Assembly (NCBI RefSeq): GCF_007859735.1
Contig: NZ_SIHI01000001.1
Coordinates: 1,038,170-1,102,169, forward strand
DNA: 64,000 bases
Source of the DNA: Thalassoglobus neptunius
GTDB taxonomy: Bacteria; Planctomycetota; Planctomycetia; Planctomycetales; Planctomycetaceae
Direction of reading: 5' to 3'
In this document: piece by piece, positions 55,243-64,000 of the stretch
How the letters are laid out: every line of letters begins with the position of its first letter
Numbering within the stretch: the first letter of the stretch is position 1
Notes under the pieces: generated by a model
The model's input: only the letters and a program-made list of their open reading frames with translations
Database searches by the model: none
What the model was told of the DNA's origin: nothing
Made by a program: the position numbers and the translations under genes

Positions 55243-57930
55243 ATGCGAAACTCCACGCTGTCCCTCCTGACGTGTTTTCTTTCACTGGTCTGCCAAGCAG
55301 CTTCCGCTCAAGTTGACTACCTCGATGAGATCAAACCGATCTTCACTGAGAAGTGCATCAGCTGTCATGGTGCATTGAAACAGGAAGGTGGGCTCAGGCT
55401 CGATACTGCCCGAGCGATCATCCAAGGAGGAGACTCCGGTGAGATTGTCATCGCGAAGGTTCCGGACGAAAGCGAACTCTTATCGCGCGTCGAAGCGGAA
55501 GAAGACTATCTCCGAATGCCTCCCGAAGGAGAAGGGGAAGCTCTCAGCGCCGAACAGATCGCTGCTCTGCGGAAATGGATTCAGGCAGGCATGCCAGCTC
55601 CGGAGGATGAACAGGGGCAAGCGTCTCCGGAGAGTCACTGGGCTTATCAACCAATTGAACGACCTGAGATTCCCGAAGCCGATTCCGATTCTCTTTTACA
55701 TCCCATCGATCGATTTCTCGCTGCGAAACGAAGCGATGTCGGTGTTGAAGCAGTCGCTCCTGCGGATGCATTCACACTTCTGAGGCGGATCTCACTCGAC
55801 CTGACCGGGCTTCCTCCCACACCGGAACAACAACACCAGTTTCAGCAAAGCTTTTCTCCGGAAGCGTACGAGTCCGTCGTTAATCAACTTCTGGAAAGCG
55901 AACACTTCGGAGAACGTTGGGGCCGTCACTGGATGGATGTCTGGCGCTATAGCGACTGGGACGGATACAAGAATCAGTTGCGCGGAAGCCAACGTCACTT
56001 GTGGCACTGGCGAGATTGGATCATCGAGTCGTTGAACGCCGACAAAGGCTACGACCAGATGATTACAGAAATGATCGCTGGCGATGAACTGTATCCCGAA
56101 CAGCCTGACGTTATGCGAGCGACCGGATTTCTCGCCCGCAACTATCATGTCAGTAATCGCAATATTTGGCTCGACTCCACAGTTGAGCATACCGCGAAAG
56201 CCTTTCTGGGGCTGACGATCGCTTGTGCTCGTTGTCACGATCATAAATACGATCCCGTATCGCAGGTCAGTTATTATTCGATGCGGGCGATTTTCGAGCC
56301 GATCAACGTTCGAACTGATCGGATCGCAGGGCAACCCGATCGCAAACAGAACGGGATTCCCCGCATCTACGACAAAGATCTGAAAGCGAAAACCTTCTTG
56401 TTCATCCGAGGCGACGAACGCCAACCGGATGAATCATCTCCGATCACTCCGGACGTCTTCAATTCGTTTGAGATCCCGTTTGATGTCACATCGGTCAGCC
56501 TCCCGGTGACCGCTTCCGTTCCGGCGTTGATCGAAACAGTCGAGCAGGAAGATATGGCGAGCGCGGATTTGAACGTGCAAAAGACGCGGGAAAAGTTGGA
56601 AGAGTTTGAACAAGTCGAACCGACGCTTGCGACCGGTGACTCGCAAAAGGATGTCCCTCCGGCTCCCGAGTTTCCGCAGAAGCTTGAGGACGATCACCTT
56701 GAAGCAAGTTACGCCGCCCGTGCTGCCGATTGGAAACGGCGATCGCTGAAAGCACGTTACGACGCAGAGAAGGCTCGAATCGACGATGAGTCGTCTCAGG
56801 CATTCAAGACTCTCGCAAAAATTGCTGCCAGGATTGAGCGTCGATCCGACGCAGCCCAAGCCCGACTCCAGACATTCCGGGCATGGCGAAAACTTCAGGA
56901 AGCGAAGGACGAAAAAGCGAGGAATTCGCTCATCACTGCACTCGACAAAGCCAGAGAGCAAGAACGCCAGAAGCTTAACGCTCTTTCAAAAACGGATGCA
57001 AAGTTTACTCCTGTTGGAGAGCGCTATCCGGAGACAAGCACGGGCCGACGAACTGCGCTCGCCAAGTGGATCACTCATCCCGACAACCCGCTCACCGCGC
57101 GAGTTGCTGTCAATCATGTCTGGTTGCGTCACTTCGGCACCCCGTTGGTTGCGAGTCCCAGCGACTTCGGATTGCGAGCGCCGCTTCCGGTCCATGCTGA
57201 ACTGTTGGACTGGCTTGCGAGTGAACTGATCGAATCGGGGTGGAGCATGAAGCATCTCCATCGTCTGATTGTGACGTCCGACGCATATCAGCTCGCGTCA
57301 ACTGGTGACCAACAACTGCTGGCGGACAATGAATCGATCGATCCTGAGAACGAGTATTACTGGAGAGCAAACGTTCGTCGCCTCGAAGCAGAGATTATTC
57401 GGGACTCGATGCTCTTCGTCTCGGGGCAACTCGATCAGTCTCTCGGAGGGCAGGAAATTGCACATGGAAAAGGTGAAGAAGTCTTCCGCCGCAGCGTGTA
57501 CTTTCAACATGCCTACGAGAAGCAAATGCTGATGATGACAATTTTCGACGCCGCCAATCCTGCGGAATGTTATGAGCGATCGACAAGCATCATTCCGCAA
57601 CAGGCTCTCGCTCTATCGAACTCGTCTTTGACACAGTCTGCGTCAAAGCATCTCGCGAACAAGCTTCATTCTCAAAGTCGTGATCGAGACGAATTCATCA
57701 ACACGGTTTTTGAAAGTGTTTTGTGTCGACCATGTTCTGATGAAGAACGCGAAGCGTGTCGAGGATTTCTGGAGAAGCAGGAGAACTGGTTGAAGGAACA
57801 AAATTCTGAAGCGGAAGATCGCAAAGATTCCGCCGAGGGAGAAGACGCTCTCGCTGATCCAACTCTCCGAGCACGACAGAGTCTGGTCCATGTTCTGCTG
57901 AATCACAACGACTTCGTTTCTGTCCGCTAA
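55243..57930 (+). CDS. Exported DUF1549/DUF1553 protein with cytochrome-type heme motif
   Basis: The 895-residue protein has a signal peptide (about 1-22) and a PSCyt1 cytochrome-like domain with CISCH at 38-42. DUF1549 covers about 145-360 (RRISLDLTGLPPTPEQ, HFGERWGRHWMDVWRYSDWDG) and contains a second CxxCH as CARCH at 328-332. A charged helical region spans about 430-590, and DUF1553 covers about 600-880 (TGRRTALAKWITHPDNPLTARVAVNHVWLRHFG, SIIPQQALALSNS). This family is a planctomycete hallmark. The function is not established; an electron-transfer role is inferred. It is followed 76 bases later by its usual partner, a DUF1501 protein. Confidence 0.92.
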   Translation: MRNSTLSLLTCFLSLVCQAASAQVDYLDEIKPIFTEKCISCHGALKQEGGLRLDTARAIIQGGDSGEIVIAKVPDESELLSRVEAEEDYLRMPPEGEGEALSAEQIAALRKWIQAGMPAPEDEQGQASPESHWAYQPIERPEIPEADSDSLLHPIDRFLAAKRSDVGVEAVAPADAFTLLRRISLDLTGLPPTPEQQHQFQQSFSPEAYESVVNQLLESEHFGERWGRHWMDVWRYSDWDGYKNQLRGSQRHLWHWRDWIIESLNADKGYDQMITEMIAGDELYPEQPDVMRATGFLARNYHVSNRNIWLDSTVEHTAKAFLGLTIACARCHDHKYDPVSQVSYYSMRAIFEPINVRTDRIAGQPDRKQNGIPRIYDKDLKAKTFLFIRGDERQPDESSPITPDVFNSFEIPFDVTSVSLPVTASVPALIETVEQEDMASADLNVQKTREKLEEFEQVEPTLATGDSQKDVPPAPEFPQKLEDDHLEASYAARAADWKRRSLKARYDAEKARIDDESSQAFKTLAKIAARIERRSDAAQARLQTFRAWRKLQEAKDEKARNSLITALDKAREQERQKLNALSKTDAKFTPVGERYPETSTGRRTALAKWITHPDNPLTARVAVNHVWLRHFGTPLVASPSDFGLRAPLPVHAELLDWLASELIESGWSMKHLHRLIVTSDAYQLASTGDQQLLADNESIDPENEYYWRANVRRLEAEIIRDSMLFVSGQLDQSLGGQEIAHGKGEEVFRRSVYFQHAYEKQMLMMTIFDAANPAECYERSTSIIPQQALALSNSSLTQSASKHLANKLHSQSRDRDEFINTVFESVLCRPCSDEEREACRGFLEKQENWLKEQNSEAEDRKDSAEGEDALADPTLRARQSLVHVLLNHNDFVSVR

Positions 57931-58006
57931 ACACGCAGCAAATCCTGACGAAGCGATCGAAGTTCGTGACACTCATTGAGTCAATTTGTTCCCCGGAGCG
58001 TTAAGT

Positions 58007-59446
58007 ATGAATGCTGAAACACTCGCTCGACGAGCTTTCCTGCAAGACATGGGACTCGGTTTCGGAAGCCTCGCACTGGCAGCGATGACAGCTGAGGAGT
58101 CCTTGTCTGCGGAAAAGCTGACTCAACTGGCTCCACGAGCGAAGAGCGTCATCTGGCTGTTCATGATTGGCGGAACGAGCCACATGGAATCGTTCGATCC
58201 CAAGCCAGCTCTCAACAAGTATTCGGGAAAGACAATCGACGAGACACCGTATGCGGGTGTTCTGAAGTCTCCGTATCTCGACAACGAACGAGTTGTGGCC
58301 TTCGATCCGAACAATGGCTTCATTCGAAACGAAATTTATCCCCTACAGGTTGGCTTTCAGAAACGAGGCGAGAGCGGCCTTGAGATCAGTGACTGGTGGC
58401 CTCACGTCGCTGAGTCTGCCGACGACTTGTGTCTTGTTCGTTCGATGTGGACTGAAGACAGCAATCACGGGGCGCAGCTTCAATTTCATACCGGTCGTCA
58501 TCGAGTTGATGGGTTCTTTCCAACCGTTGGAGCATGGGCTAACTATGGGCTCGGTTCACTCAATGACAACCTTCCGAAATTTGTGGTCATGGGAGATCCG
58601 GTCGCGGACTGTTGCGGAGGACAGGAAGCTCATCGGGCGAATTACCTGGGACCACAGTACGACGGAATTCCGCTCAACATTGATCCCAATAACCCGTTGC
58701 CGTATGCGACGCCGCCGAAAGGCGTCAGTCCGGAAGAGCAAAAGAGCGAGTTCGAACTCCTTCGACAACTCAATGGACTCACTGCCGCAACGTATCCGGG
58801 GGATGAAGCGATTCGCGCGAGAATGCGATCGTATGAACTCGCGTTTCGGATGCAGACAGCAGTTCCGGAAGTTGTTCGATTCGTCGATGAGACAGAAGAA
58901 ACGCAGCGTCTTTATGGCTTTGAAGATCCCAAGGCCAAGGACTTCGGTCAAAAAATGTTGACAGCCCGAAGACTCGTCGAGCGTGGTGTTCGCTTTGTTC
59001 AGGTCTACCACGGAAGCAACGGAGGTGCTGGCCGGTGGGATGCTCACAAAGGGTTGAAGTCGGGCCATACCAACTTATGTCGAGAAGTGGATCAACCGAT
59101 CGGCGGGCTTTTGAAAGATCTCAAACAGCGCGGGCTGCTCGACGAAACACTCGTCGTTTGGGGCAGCGAATTCGGACGAACTCCCGGATCTCAGCACTCA
59201 GATGGTCGAGACCATCATCCCTACGGGTTCACAGTCTGGATGGCCGGAGGCGGGATCAAGGGAGGAATCGCTCACGGAAAGACGGACGAAATCGGCTTCC
59301 ATGCCGTTGAGAATCGTCACTACGTCACCGACATTCATGCGACCGTTCTCAGGCAACTCGGTCTCGATCACCGCTCGCTTGAGATCCCCGGACGCAAGCG
59401 ATTGGAGAAAGATTTCGGTCACGTCATCCAGGAGGTCATTGCTTAG
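58007..59446 (+). CDS. Tat-exported DUF1501 protein
   Basis: The 479-residue protein begins with a twin-arginine signal ([19 protein letters not shown]). The DUF1501 domain follows, a fold of the alkaline-phosphatase/sulfatase superfamily: [18 protein letters not shown] near the N-terminus, a TGRHRVDG segment, [15 protein letters not shown], and [38 protein letters not shown] at the C-terminal half. No serine-type sulfatase motif C-x-P-x-R is present. Pairing with the DUF1549/DUF1553 gene is the standard planctomycete arrangement, so they likely act together in the periplasm. The ATG at 58007 starts the signal. Confidence 0.93.
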   Translation: MNAETLARRAFLQDMGLGFGSLALAAMTAEESLSAEKLTQLAPRAKSVIWLFMIGGTSHMESFDPKPALNKYSGKTIDETPYAGVLKSPYLDNERVVAFDPNNGFIRNEIYPLQVGFQKRGESGLEISDWWPHVAESADDLCLVRSMWTEDSNHGAQLQFHTGRHRVDGFFPTVGAWANYGLGSLNDNLPKFVVMGDPVADCCGGQEAHRANYLGPQYDGIPLNIDPNNPLPYATPPKGVSPEEQKSEFELLRQLNGLTAATYPGDEAIRARMRSYELAFRMQTAVPEVVRFVDETEETQRLYGFEDPKAKDFGQKMLTARRLVERGVRFVQVYHGSNGGAGRWDAHKGLKSGHTNLCREVDQPIGGLLKDLKQRGLLDETLVVWGSEFGRTPGSQHSDGRDHHPYGFTVWMAGGGIKGGIAHGKTDEIGFHAVENRHYVTDIHATVLRQLGLDHRSLEIPGRKRLEKDFGHVIQEVIA

Positions 59447-59485
59447 GACGTGCTTCAGAGAACTTGGGAGAAAACAGGACGAAGT

Positions 59486-60685
59486 TCATTCGTTCATGCG
59501 GTTTTCGTACCAGACGACATTCTTGCTCGACTGACCAGCCACGACGAGATCGATGTCCCTGTCGCCGTCCATATCGATGGACCGGATGTCGTAAGCTGCC
59601 TGAGCATTGTCGAGTTGATGCGTTCGGAATTTTCCTGAACCATCGTTTTCGAACCATGCTGTTGTCATGGAATCCTTCGCGCACGTCGCTGCGTCAATAT
59701 CTCCATCTCCATCGAAATCAGCGACGGCCAGACAGTGAGGAGCGATTTGTCCATTCCCGAAATTCGTTCGTTTCATGTCGGGACCAGCGAACCAGCACAG
59801 ACCGGTTCCGTGTCCGCGCGATGCGAGCACATCGTTTCTTCCATCTCCATTCACATCGACGACGAACAGGTTCGTGGCGCCGGGTTCGTCATTCGAGATC
59901 AGATGCTTTGACCATCCCGTCGTCGTGGGATCGACAGGTGCTTCCCACCAGGCAAACCAGTCGCCCGATCCCGGTTCTGCCATTGGTCCCCCTTTGGCTC
60001 CCGTGAGAATGTCCGGTCTTCCGTCGTGATTGACATCACCGAGACCCAGATAATGACTGAGGCCGGGAGCATCTTTATCGGCGGGGATGTAGCGTTTCCA
60101 GGGTTGTCCTGTTTCGACTCCGATGCGGTCGTACCAGACAACGGATTCCGGAAAATCCCCAACGGGCTGCGCGCTGTTCGCGATCAGGTCAGCGTGTCCA
60201 TCGAGGTTGACGTCCCCGACGAGAAGCCCATGAATTCCGTGGACCTGATCATCGACGAGATGCCATTTCCAGTCTGCACGAGCTTCCGATTGCTTGCCAG
60301 GGGCATTTTCGTAACCGGGATTTTCAAGCCATGCAATGAGTCCGGGATTGTACCGTGCGCAGATGTAATCGAGATCGCCATCCCGATCGACGTCCATTGC
60401 TTCGGAGTGGATGCACCGTTGCTTTTGGTTTTCGTAGAGGACGACGTGCTTCCAGTCAGGTGCGATATGCAGATGAACTTTTCCGTCGCTGTGACTGATC
60501 ACGTCGACGATTCCATCGCCGGTGAAGTCTCCAGCAATCGCGGTCTGACAACTGCCACCTTCATAGAGAGTGTGTTTGATCCACGCGGTTGGATCGCCTG
60601 CATGGAGTGGTGTGTCGAGAATCAGCCCGGAAACGAAAGCGACAAGCCCGGAAACGAAAGTGACAAGAAGTGTCAAGCAACGCAT
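59486..60685 (-). CDS. Exported FG-GAP/VCBS-repeat beta-propeller protein
   Basis: The 399-residue protein has a signal peptide (about 1-30) and about seven FG-GAP-type repeats. Each contains a D-x-D-G-D-x-D calcium-binding loop: DFTGDGIVD, DVDRDGDLD, DVNLDGHAD, DVNHDGRPD, DVNGDGRND, DFDGDGDID and DMDGDRDID. This forms an integrin-like propeller, usually a binding or adhesive unit. No enzyme domain is attached. The signal peptide contains a 21-base in-frame duplication. The ATG at 60685 is preferred; an ATG at 60715 in the same frame would lengthen the basic region. It converges with the DUF1501 gene across 39 bases. Confidence 0.88.
   Translation of the reverse strand: MRCLTLLVTFVSGLVAFVSGLILDTPLHAGDPTAWIKHTLYEGGSCQTAIAGDFTGDGIVDVISHSDGKVHLHIAPDWKHVVLYENQKQRCIHSEAMDVDRDGDLDYICARYNPGLIAWLENPGYENAPGKQSEARADWKWHLVDDQVHGIHGLLVGDVNLDGHADLIANSAQPVGDFPESVVWYDRIGVETGQPWKRYIPADKDAPGLSHYLGLGDVNHDGRPDILTGAKGGPMAEPGSGDWFAWWEAPVDPTTTGWSKHLISNDEPGATNLFVVDVNGDGRNDVLASRGHGTGLCWFAGPDMKRTNFGNGQIAPHCLAVADFDGDGDIDAATCAKDSMTTAWFENDGSGKFRTHQLDNAQAAYDIRSIDMDGDRDIDLVVAGQSSKNVVWYENRMNE
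60624..60665 (-). repeat. 21-bp tandem duplication in a signal-peptide coding region
   Basis: Two adjacent 21-base copies (60624-60644, 60645-60665) differ at a single position. On the minus strand they encode the overlapping phrase FVSGLVAFVSGL inside the hydrophobic core of the signal peptide. Confidence 0.95.
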
Positions 60686-60751
60686 AAAAGTCCTCGCGAG
60701 CAGAAGGGACCGCACGCCGGCGATGAATTCGCCGGCGGGTCACCTATCTGA

Positions 60752-60979
60752 CTACAGCGAAGAGCGAATTTCAACCATAGCGAACAGTGCGCTCGCGACA
60801 CCGGAAGCAATCGTCAAGCTGGTTGCGATCGTCTGCATCAGATAGCTGGCAGGTTCCGATTGAGTGATCGCTGGACGTTTCGGGACACGGCGTCGAACGC
60901 GAGAGGGTTTACCGCGAAGGTCGTTGCATAGACCTTCGAGAAAAGGTAACCCCACATGGAGGTCAGGTGATATTGTCAT
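60752..60979 (-). CDS. Small protein with a C-terminal hydrophobic helix
   Basis: The 75-residue frame has a basic middle (residues about 22-36, with seven Arg/Lys) and a hydrophobic C-terminal segment of about 22 residues (LMQTIATSLTIASGVASALF). GGAGAG lies five bases before the ATG at 60979, which supports translation. It may be a tail-anchored small membrane protein. I recognise no family, and the frame could be chance. It lies between the FG-GAP gene and the BatA-like gene, all on the minus strand. Confidence 0.4.
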   Translation of the reverse strand: MTISPDLHVGLPFLEGLCNDLRGKPSRVRRRVPKRPAITQSEPASYLMQTIATSLTIASGVASALFAMVEIRSSL

Positions 60980-61164
60980 CGGTCTCTCCGAATTTGGTGA
61001 GTGGTGGAGGGGACGAACACAAACGCTTTCGTCCTACACTCTCAATCGGAATCCCGTGAGTGCTTGATGCAATCTTCAGAATAGAGAAGCGGCGGAATCT
61101 GCAGATCGCACGACGACTTTGATTGCTGGGGGCTTGCTGTCAATTGGGGCAGCTGCAACAGCGC

Positions 61165-63300
61165 TCACGACTGTGTCGAGAAAACCGATCGTCCCGCACG
61201 GCGCTGCATTGAACCGGATATCACGGATTCAAGGATCAGAACAATCAGCGCAGCCAGGAGGAGCCATTGCCAGAGTCGCTGGCGAGATTCGAGTTCCCGA
61301 TTCATCAACTGTCGACTGCTCTCCGGGCTTTCCTCCTCCGCCAAGAGTGCGGTTGTTGCGGAAGTGATCGGAAGCCCAGCTGCTTCGAGCGACTCGAACG
61401 AAACAAGGTCGAGTCGCGATTCGTCGGGATGAAGATTGATCGCAATTTCGTGGGCGTTGCCTTCGGTGAGATCAGCTTTGGACTCGGCAAACATTCCGAT
61501 TCCGGCCTTCTCCAGCACAAGAGGAGAGTCGTTGGTCACACGAACCGGGGCGTCTTCCGGTTCCTGAAACCAGATTTCTTCGAGAGAGGATTTCAGCAAC
61601 GCCGGAGTGAGTGAGTCTCCAACATAAAGTTGCGGTTGTTCTTCGACGCGGTTTTCGAGATGTTCGAGGAGGCCATTCATGAGCGGGACGAATTTGCTCC
61701 ACACAGCCAGATCACTTTCATCTCTTCCCCATCCTGCCGTCATCAGAATGAGTTGTCGATTGCCGATCTCCATGAGAAACGGTTCACCGTCTTCAAAGCT
61801 GAGGAGAGGCTGTGAATCCGGGAACGAATTTGAGTCGAATGACCGAAACCCATAGAATCGGACTTTGGTGAAGTCTGCGTAGCGGGGATCATCGAAAGGG
61901 GCGAGTGCCGGATGAGTCAGGTCGACGTCTCCGATCATTGTGTAATCTTCCGGAGTGACTTCCGTGACCGGGCTGGGTGACAACTCCAGCAAATCATAAA
62001 TCTGCGACCCTTGCTCAACGGACGTGGCGACGAATATTGCAGGGCGGCCGGATTTGATCGAATCCCGAAGCCAGTTGACCTGCTCTTCATCGCAATTTGT
62101 ACCAATGAGCGTCATCGTGATCTCTGGATCGTTGACATCCGGAGGGCTTTCGAGGCTCTCCCAGTCTGTGACAGTTACCTGTCGGTTTGGAGTCGAAGGG
62201 AACATCGGTTCGACAAAGAAACGCAACCCCTCTGGTCCTTTCGCATCTTCGTCGCCGAAATACAGAATCTGCACATTCCACGGAGCGGCCGGAGCGACAT
62301 AGCTGACGTTATCGAACTCGACATCATCGCCGGTAAGAAGCAGCTTGTGGGCTGTGATTCCCTCTTCAATTTCCGGTGCCCGCACCACTTTCGACTGGCC
62401 GGGAGGAACATCGACTCGCGTCTTCGACGGAGATCGATCACTGATTGGATCTTCTAAGTTTTCAAGATGATCACGATCCCATTGAAGATCGAACGTCTCG
62501 CTTTGAGCGTTCTTTGAGGATTGAACACGAAGTCGAAGATCTTTGTCGTTGGCGTTTGTTGCGGCGATGATATGGGCGGTCGCGTTGGTCAGCGTGTTTT
62601 CAAGTTCAATGATTCGGGGTTCGATATCGACTCCTTCCGGCCATTCATAGCCGCGCAGAACTTCCCAGTGACTCCCTTCCTGAAAGTCGGAGACGACGAC
62701 AATCTGTCGGCGGGAGATCTTTCGCTCGCTGTTTTGAGCGAGAAGATCGGCAGCGTAAATCAGTGCATCACCTAACTCGGTTCGTCGTTGAGTCGGCTTG
62801 AGTTCGGACAGCCTTTCCTCGGCGGTTGACTGGCGACTGTCGGCGGGCAACTCCTGCCAGTCTTCAAAGCTGATGAGCGAATTCACTTGTTGGTCGAAAG
62901 TCAGAAGACTCACAGAATCGCTGGCGGAGACTGAACTCAGTAGCTCGTTCACTTCATCGATCGTACGCTGCCATTGATCGGAGTGGGTCATGCTGGCTGA
63001 TGTATCGACCAGAATTGCGAGACGCCTGCCGACATCTTCCTGTGCGAGGGATTCCTGATGGGAGCGGAAAAACGGACGGGCAAACGCGAAAGCCAGCAGG
63101 AACAGCGCAAGTCCTCGAAGTAGCAGCAGGAGGAGATTGTCGAGCCGGCTGCGTTTCGTCATCCGAGGGGGCGACTGTTCGAGAAACATTAAGCTTCCGA
63201 AAACCTGTCGCCCTTGCGGAGTTCTCCGAATCAGATGAAAGACGATCGGCAGGGTCACAGCCAATCCAGCCAGCAGGTAAAGCGGAGTCAGGAAACTCAT
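61165..63300 (-). CDS. BatA-like membrane protein with von Willebrand A domain
   Basis: The 711-residue protein opens with the BatA double-helix region (FLTPLYLLAGLAVTLPIVFHLIRR, then a second helix at about 57-75). A von Willebrand A domain follows at about 90-240 with the metal site DTSASM and the later strand QIVVVSDFQEG. The central part (about 340-560) resembles a glutamine-amidotransferase-like domain seen in this family. A last membrane helix (about 675-695) precedes a basic tail. In planctomycetes such proteins sit with MoxR and DUF58 genes and probably help to fold or load metal into envelope or periplasmic proteins, but this is inference. The DUF58 gene lies 44 bases upstream. Confidence 0.88.
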   Translation of the reverse strand: MSFLTPLYLLAGLAVTLPIVFHLIRRTPQGRQVFGSLMFLEQSPPRMTKRSRLDNLLLLLLRGLALFLLAFAFARPFFRSHQESLAQEDVGRRLAILVDTSASMTHSDQWQRTIDEVNELLSSVSASDSVSLLTFDQQVNSLISFEDWQELPADSRQSTAEERLSELKPTQRRTELGDALIYAADLLAQNSERKISRRQIVVVSDFQEGSHWEVLRGYEWPEGVDIEPRIIELENTLTNATAHIIAATNANDKDLRLRVQSSKNAQSETFDLQWDRDHLENLEDPISDRSPSKTRVDVPPGQSKVVRAPEIEEGITAHKLLLTGDDVEFDNVSYVAPAAPWNVQILYFGDEDAKGPEGLRFFVEPMFPSTPNRQVTVTDWESLESPPDVNDPEITMTLIGTNCDEEQVNWLRDSIKSGRPAIFVATSVEQGSQIYDLLELSPSPVTEVTPEDYTMIGDVDLTHPALAPFDDPRYADFTKVRFYGFRSFDSNSFPDSQPLLSFEDGEPFLMEIGNRQLILMTAGWGRDESDLAVWSKFVPLMNGLLEHLENRVEEQPQLYVGDSLTPALLKSSLEEIWFQEPEDAPVRVTNDSPLVLEKAGIGMFAESKADLTEGNAHEIAINLHPDESRLDLVSFESLEAAGLPITSATTALLAEEESPESSRQLMNRELESRQRLWQWLLLAALIVLILESVISGSMQRRAGRSVFSTQS

Positions 63301-63344
63301 GGAGACCATCCGTTTCGTGTTGTCTCAAGGTCGTCTTGGAACCG

Positions 63345-64000
63345 TCATTGCCGTCGAGTTTGAGTGACTCGCAATCGCGTTTCCAGAAAATCGAGCATTG
63401 CGATTTCGATCGGGGAATCTGTCGTCAGGCGAGAAACATAAATCCCGAGTCCGTCACAAATCGCAGAGACCTGATCGAGGTGTTCCTGCAGCCGTTTTTG
63501 ATATTGCGACCGCGCTTGCTCTGGATCGACGAAAAGTTCCTGACCGGTTTCTGCATCGAGAAAGACAGCAGGTTGGTCGAAATCGAAACTCATCTCGGTG
63601 GGATCGAGAACCTGAAAGACAACCACTTCATTTCCCCCAGCCCGCAAGTAGCCAAGGCGAGACTGCAGCACATCGACATTTGTCAGAAAGTCCGACATGA
63701 CGACGAAAAGTCCCCTCTTGCGGACCCGTTCCGCTGCTTCTTCCAAAGCGGCATTAATTCCCGAAGAAGTTCCTTCCGGAGCGGATTCGAGGCTCGTCAG
63801 CAGTCGGCGGAGTTGTCCAACTCGAAAACGGGCGGGAATGAATTCATCGACCTTGTCGGAAAAACGAAACAGCCCAACGGCGTCTCGTTGCTGCGTGAGA
63901 AAATAGGCCAACGTCGCAGCGAGTGTTTTTGCGTAATCTTCTTTCGAGTAGCCGAGCGATCCGAATGTCATCGAACGGGAATTATCGACGATGAGATGGC
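63345..64000 (-). CDS. DUF58-domain protein (5' end outside the window)
   Basis: At least 218 residues are visible; the frame continues past the window edge, so the N-terminus is missing. The visible part begins HLIVDNSRSMTFGS, the von Willebrand-type metal site of DUF58, and continues DYAKTLAATLAYFLTQQRDAVGLFRF, FVVMSDFL and the C-terminal LDFLETRLRVTQ. An internal ATG at 63971 is not the start. DUF58 proteins act with MoxR ATPases and BatA-like proteins. A moxR gene is expected upstream, outside this window. Confidence 0.9.
   Translation of the reverse strand, partial: HLIVDNSRSMTFGSLGYSKEDYAKTLAATLAYFLTQQRDAVGLFRFSDKVDEFIPARFRVGQLRRLLTSLESAPEGTSSGINAALEEAAERVRKRGLFVVMSDFLTNVDVLQSRLGYLRAGGNEVVVFQVLDPTEMSFDFDQPAVFLDAETGQELFVDPEQARSQYQKRLQEHLDQVSAICDGLGIYVSRLTTDSPIEIAMLDFLETRLRVTQTRRQ

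Overview
The window reads as chromosomal DNA of a planctomycete, most likely from the Planctomycetaceae side of the phylum. The markers are family-level. They include a paired DUF1549/DUF1553 cytochrome protein and DUF1501 protein, a PVC-type dehydrogenase fused to a C-terminal heme domain, a double DUF1080 protein, HEAT, NHL and FG-GAP secreted proteins, a PilM protein with an extra C-terminal half, and a DUF58/BatA-like von Willebrand pair. Housekeeping genes are scattered singly (clpX, purH, rpsB, scpB, hisA, surE, trxA, tRNA-Ser). Genes for an outer membrane and lipid A (mlaE/F/D, waaA, an LptF/G permease) point to a diderm envelope. I see no integrase, transposase, phage gene, CRISPR array or replication origin, so this looks like ordinary core chromosome with lineage-specific secreted proteins.

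Layout. 1-4.9 kb: a HEAT lipoprotein, a CBS protein, a small membrane protein and clpX with a strong terminator. 5.2-8.2 kb: the mlaE-mlaF-mlaD lipid transport operon. 8.2-11.1 kb: a methyltransferase, purH and yacG. 11.5-16.6 kb: a Tat-exported amidohydrolase followed 9 bp later by a 1352-residue hydrolase/dehydrogenase/HEAT/cytochrome fusion. 16.7-19.4 kb: rpsB, a first moeA and a small conserved-looking protein. 20.0-26.9 kb: a three-gene pilM operon whose products carry glycine/tyrosine-rich tracts. 27.2-30.4 kb: an NHL protein overlapping a second moeA that has a binding-protein domain. 30.4-36 kb: waaA, an esterase, two coupled glycosyltransferases and a ketosynthase homologue without catalytic residues. 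36.2-40.5 kb: a peptide importer with binding protein and two permeases but no ATPases. 40.7-47.6 kb: the DUF1080 protein, a secreted protein, scpB, a GT39-like membrane protein, hisA and tRNA-Ser(GCU). 47.9-55 kb: an LptF/G permease, trxA behind a near-perfect sigma-70 promoter, a giant coiled-coil protein with 69-residue repeats, a DUF4404 protein, a methyltransferase and surE. 55.2-64 kb: the DUF1553/DUF1501 pair, an FG-GAP protein, a small protein, a BatA-like protein and a DUF58 protein cut by the window end.

The best candidate for an undescribed system is the pilM operon (20058-26917). It combines a PilM-PilN-like fusion with two large single-pass membrane proteins that share Gly/Tyr-rich low-complexity insertions and sit where PilO and PilP would be expected. 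Other notable signals are a ketosynthase fold with Cys-to-Ala and His-to-Asn changes at the active site, an ungapped 74-bp dispersed structured repeat seen twice plus a partial third copy, and in-frame tandem duplications in three exported or membrane proteins, two of them inside signal peptides. All functional calls rest on motif recognition by eye; no database search was run.
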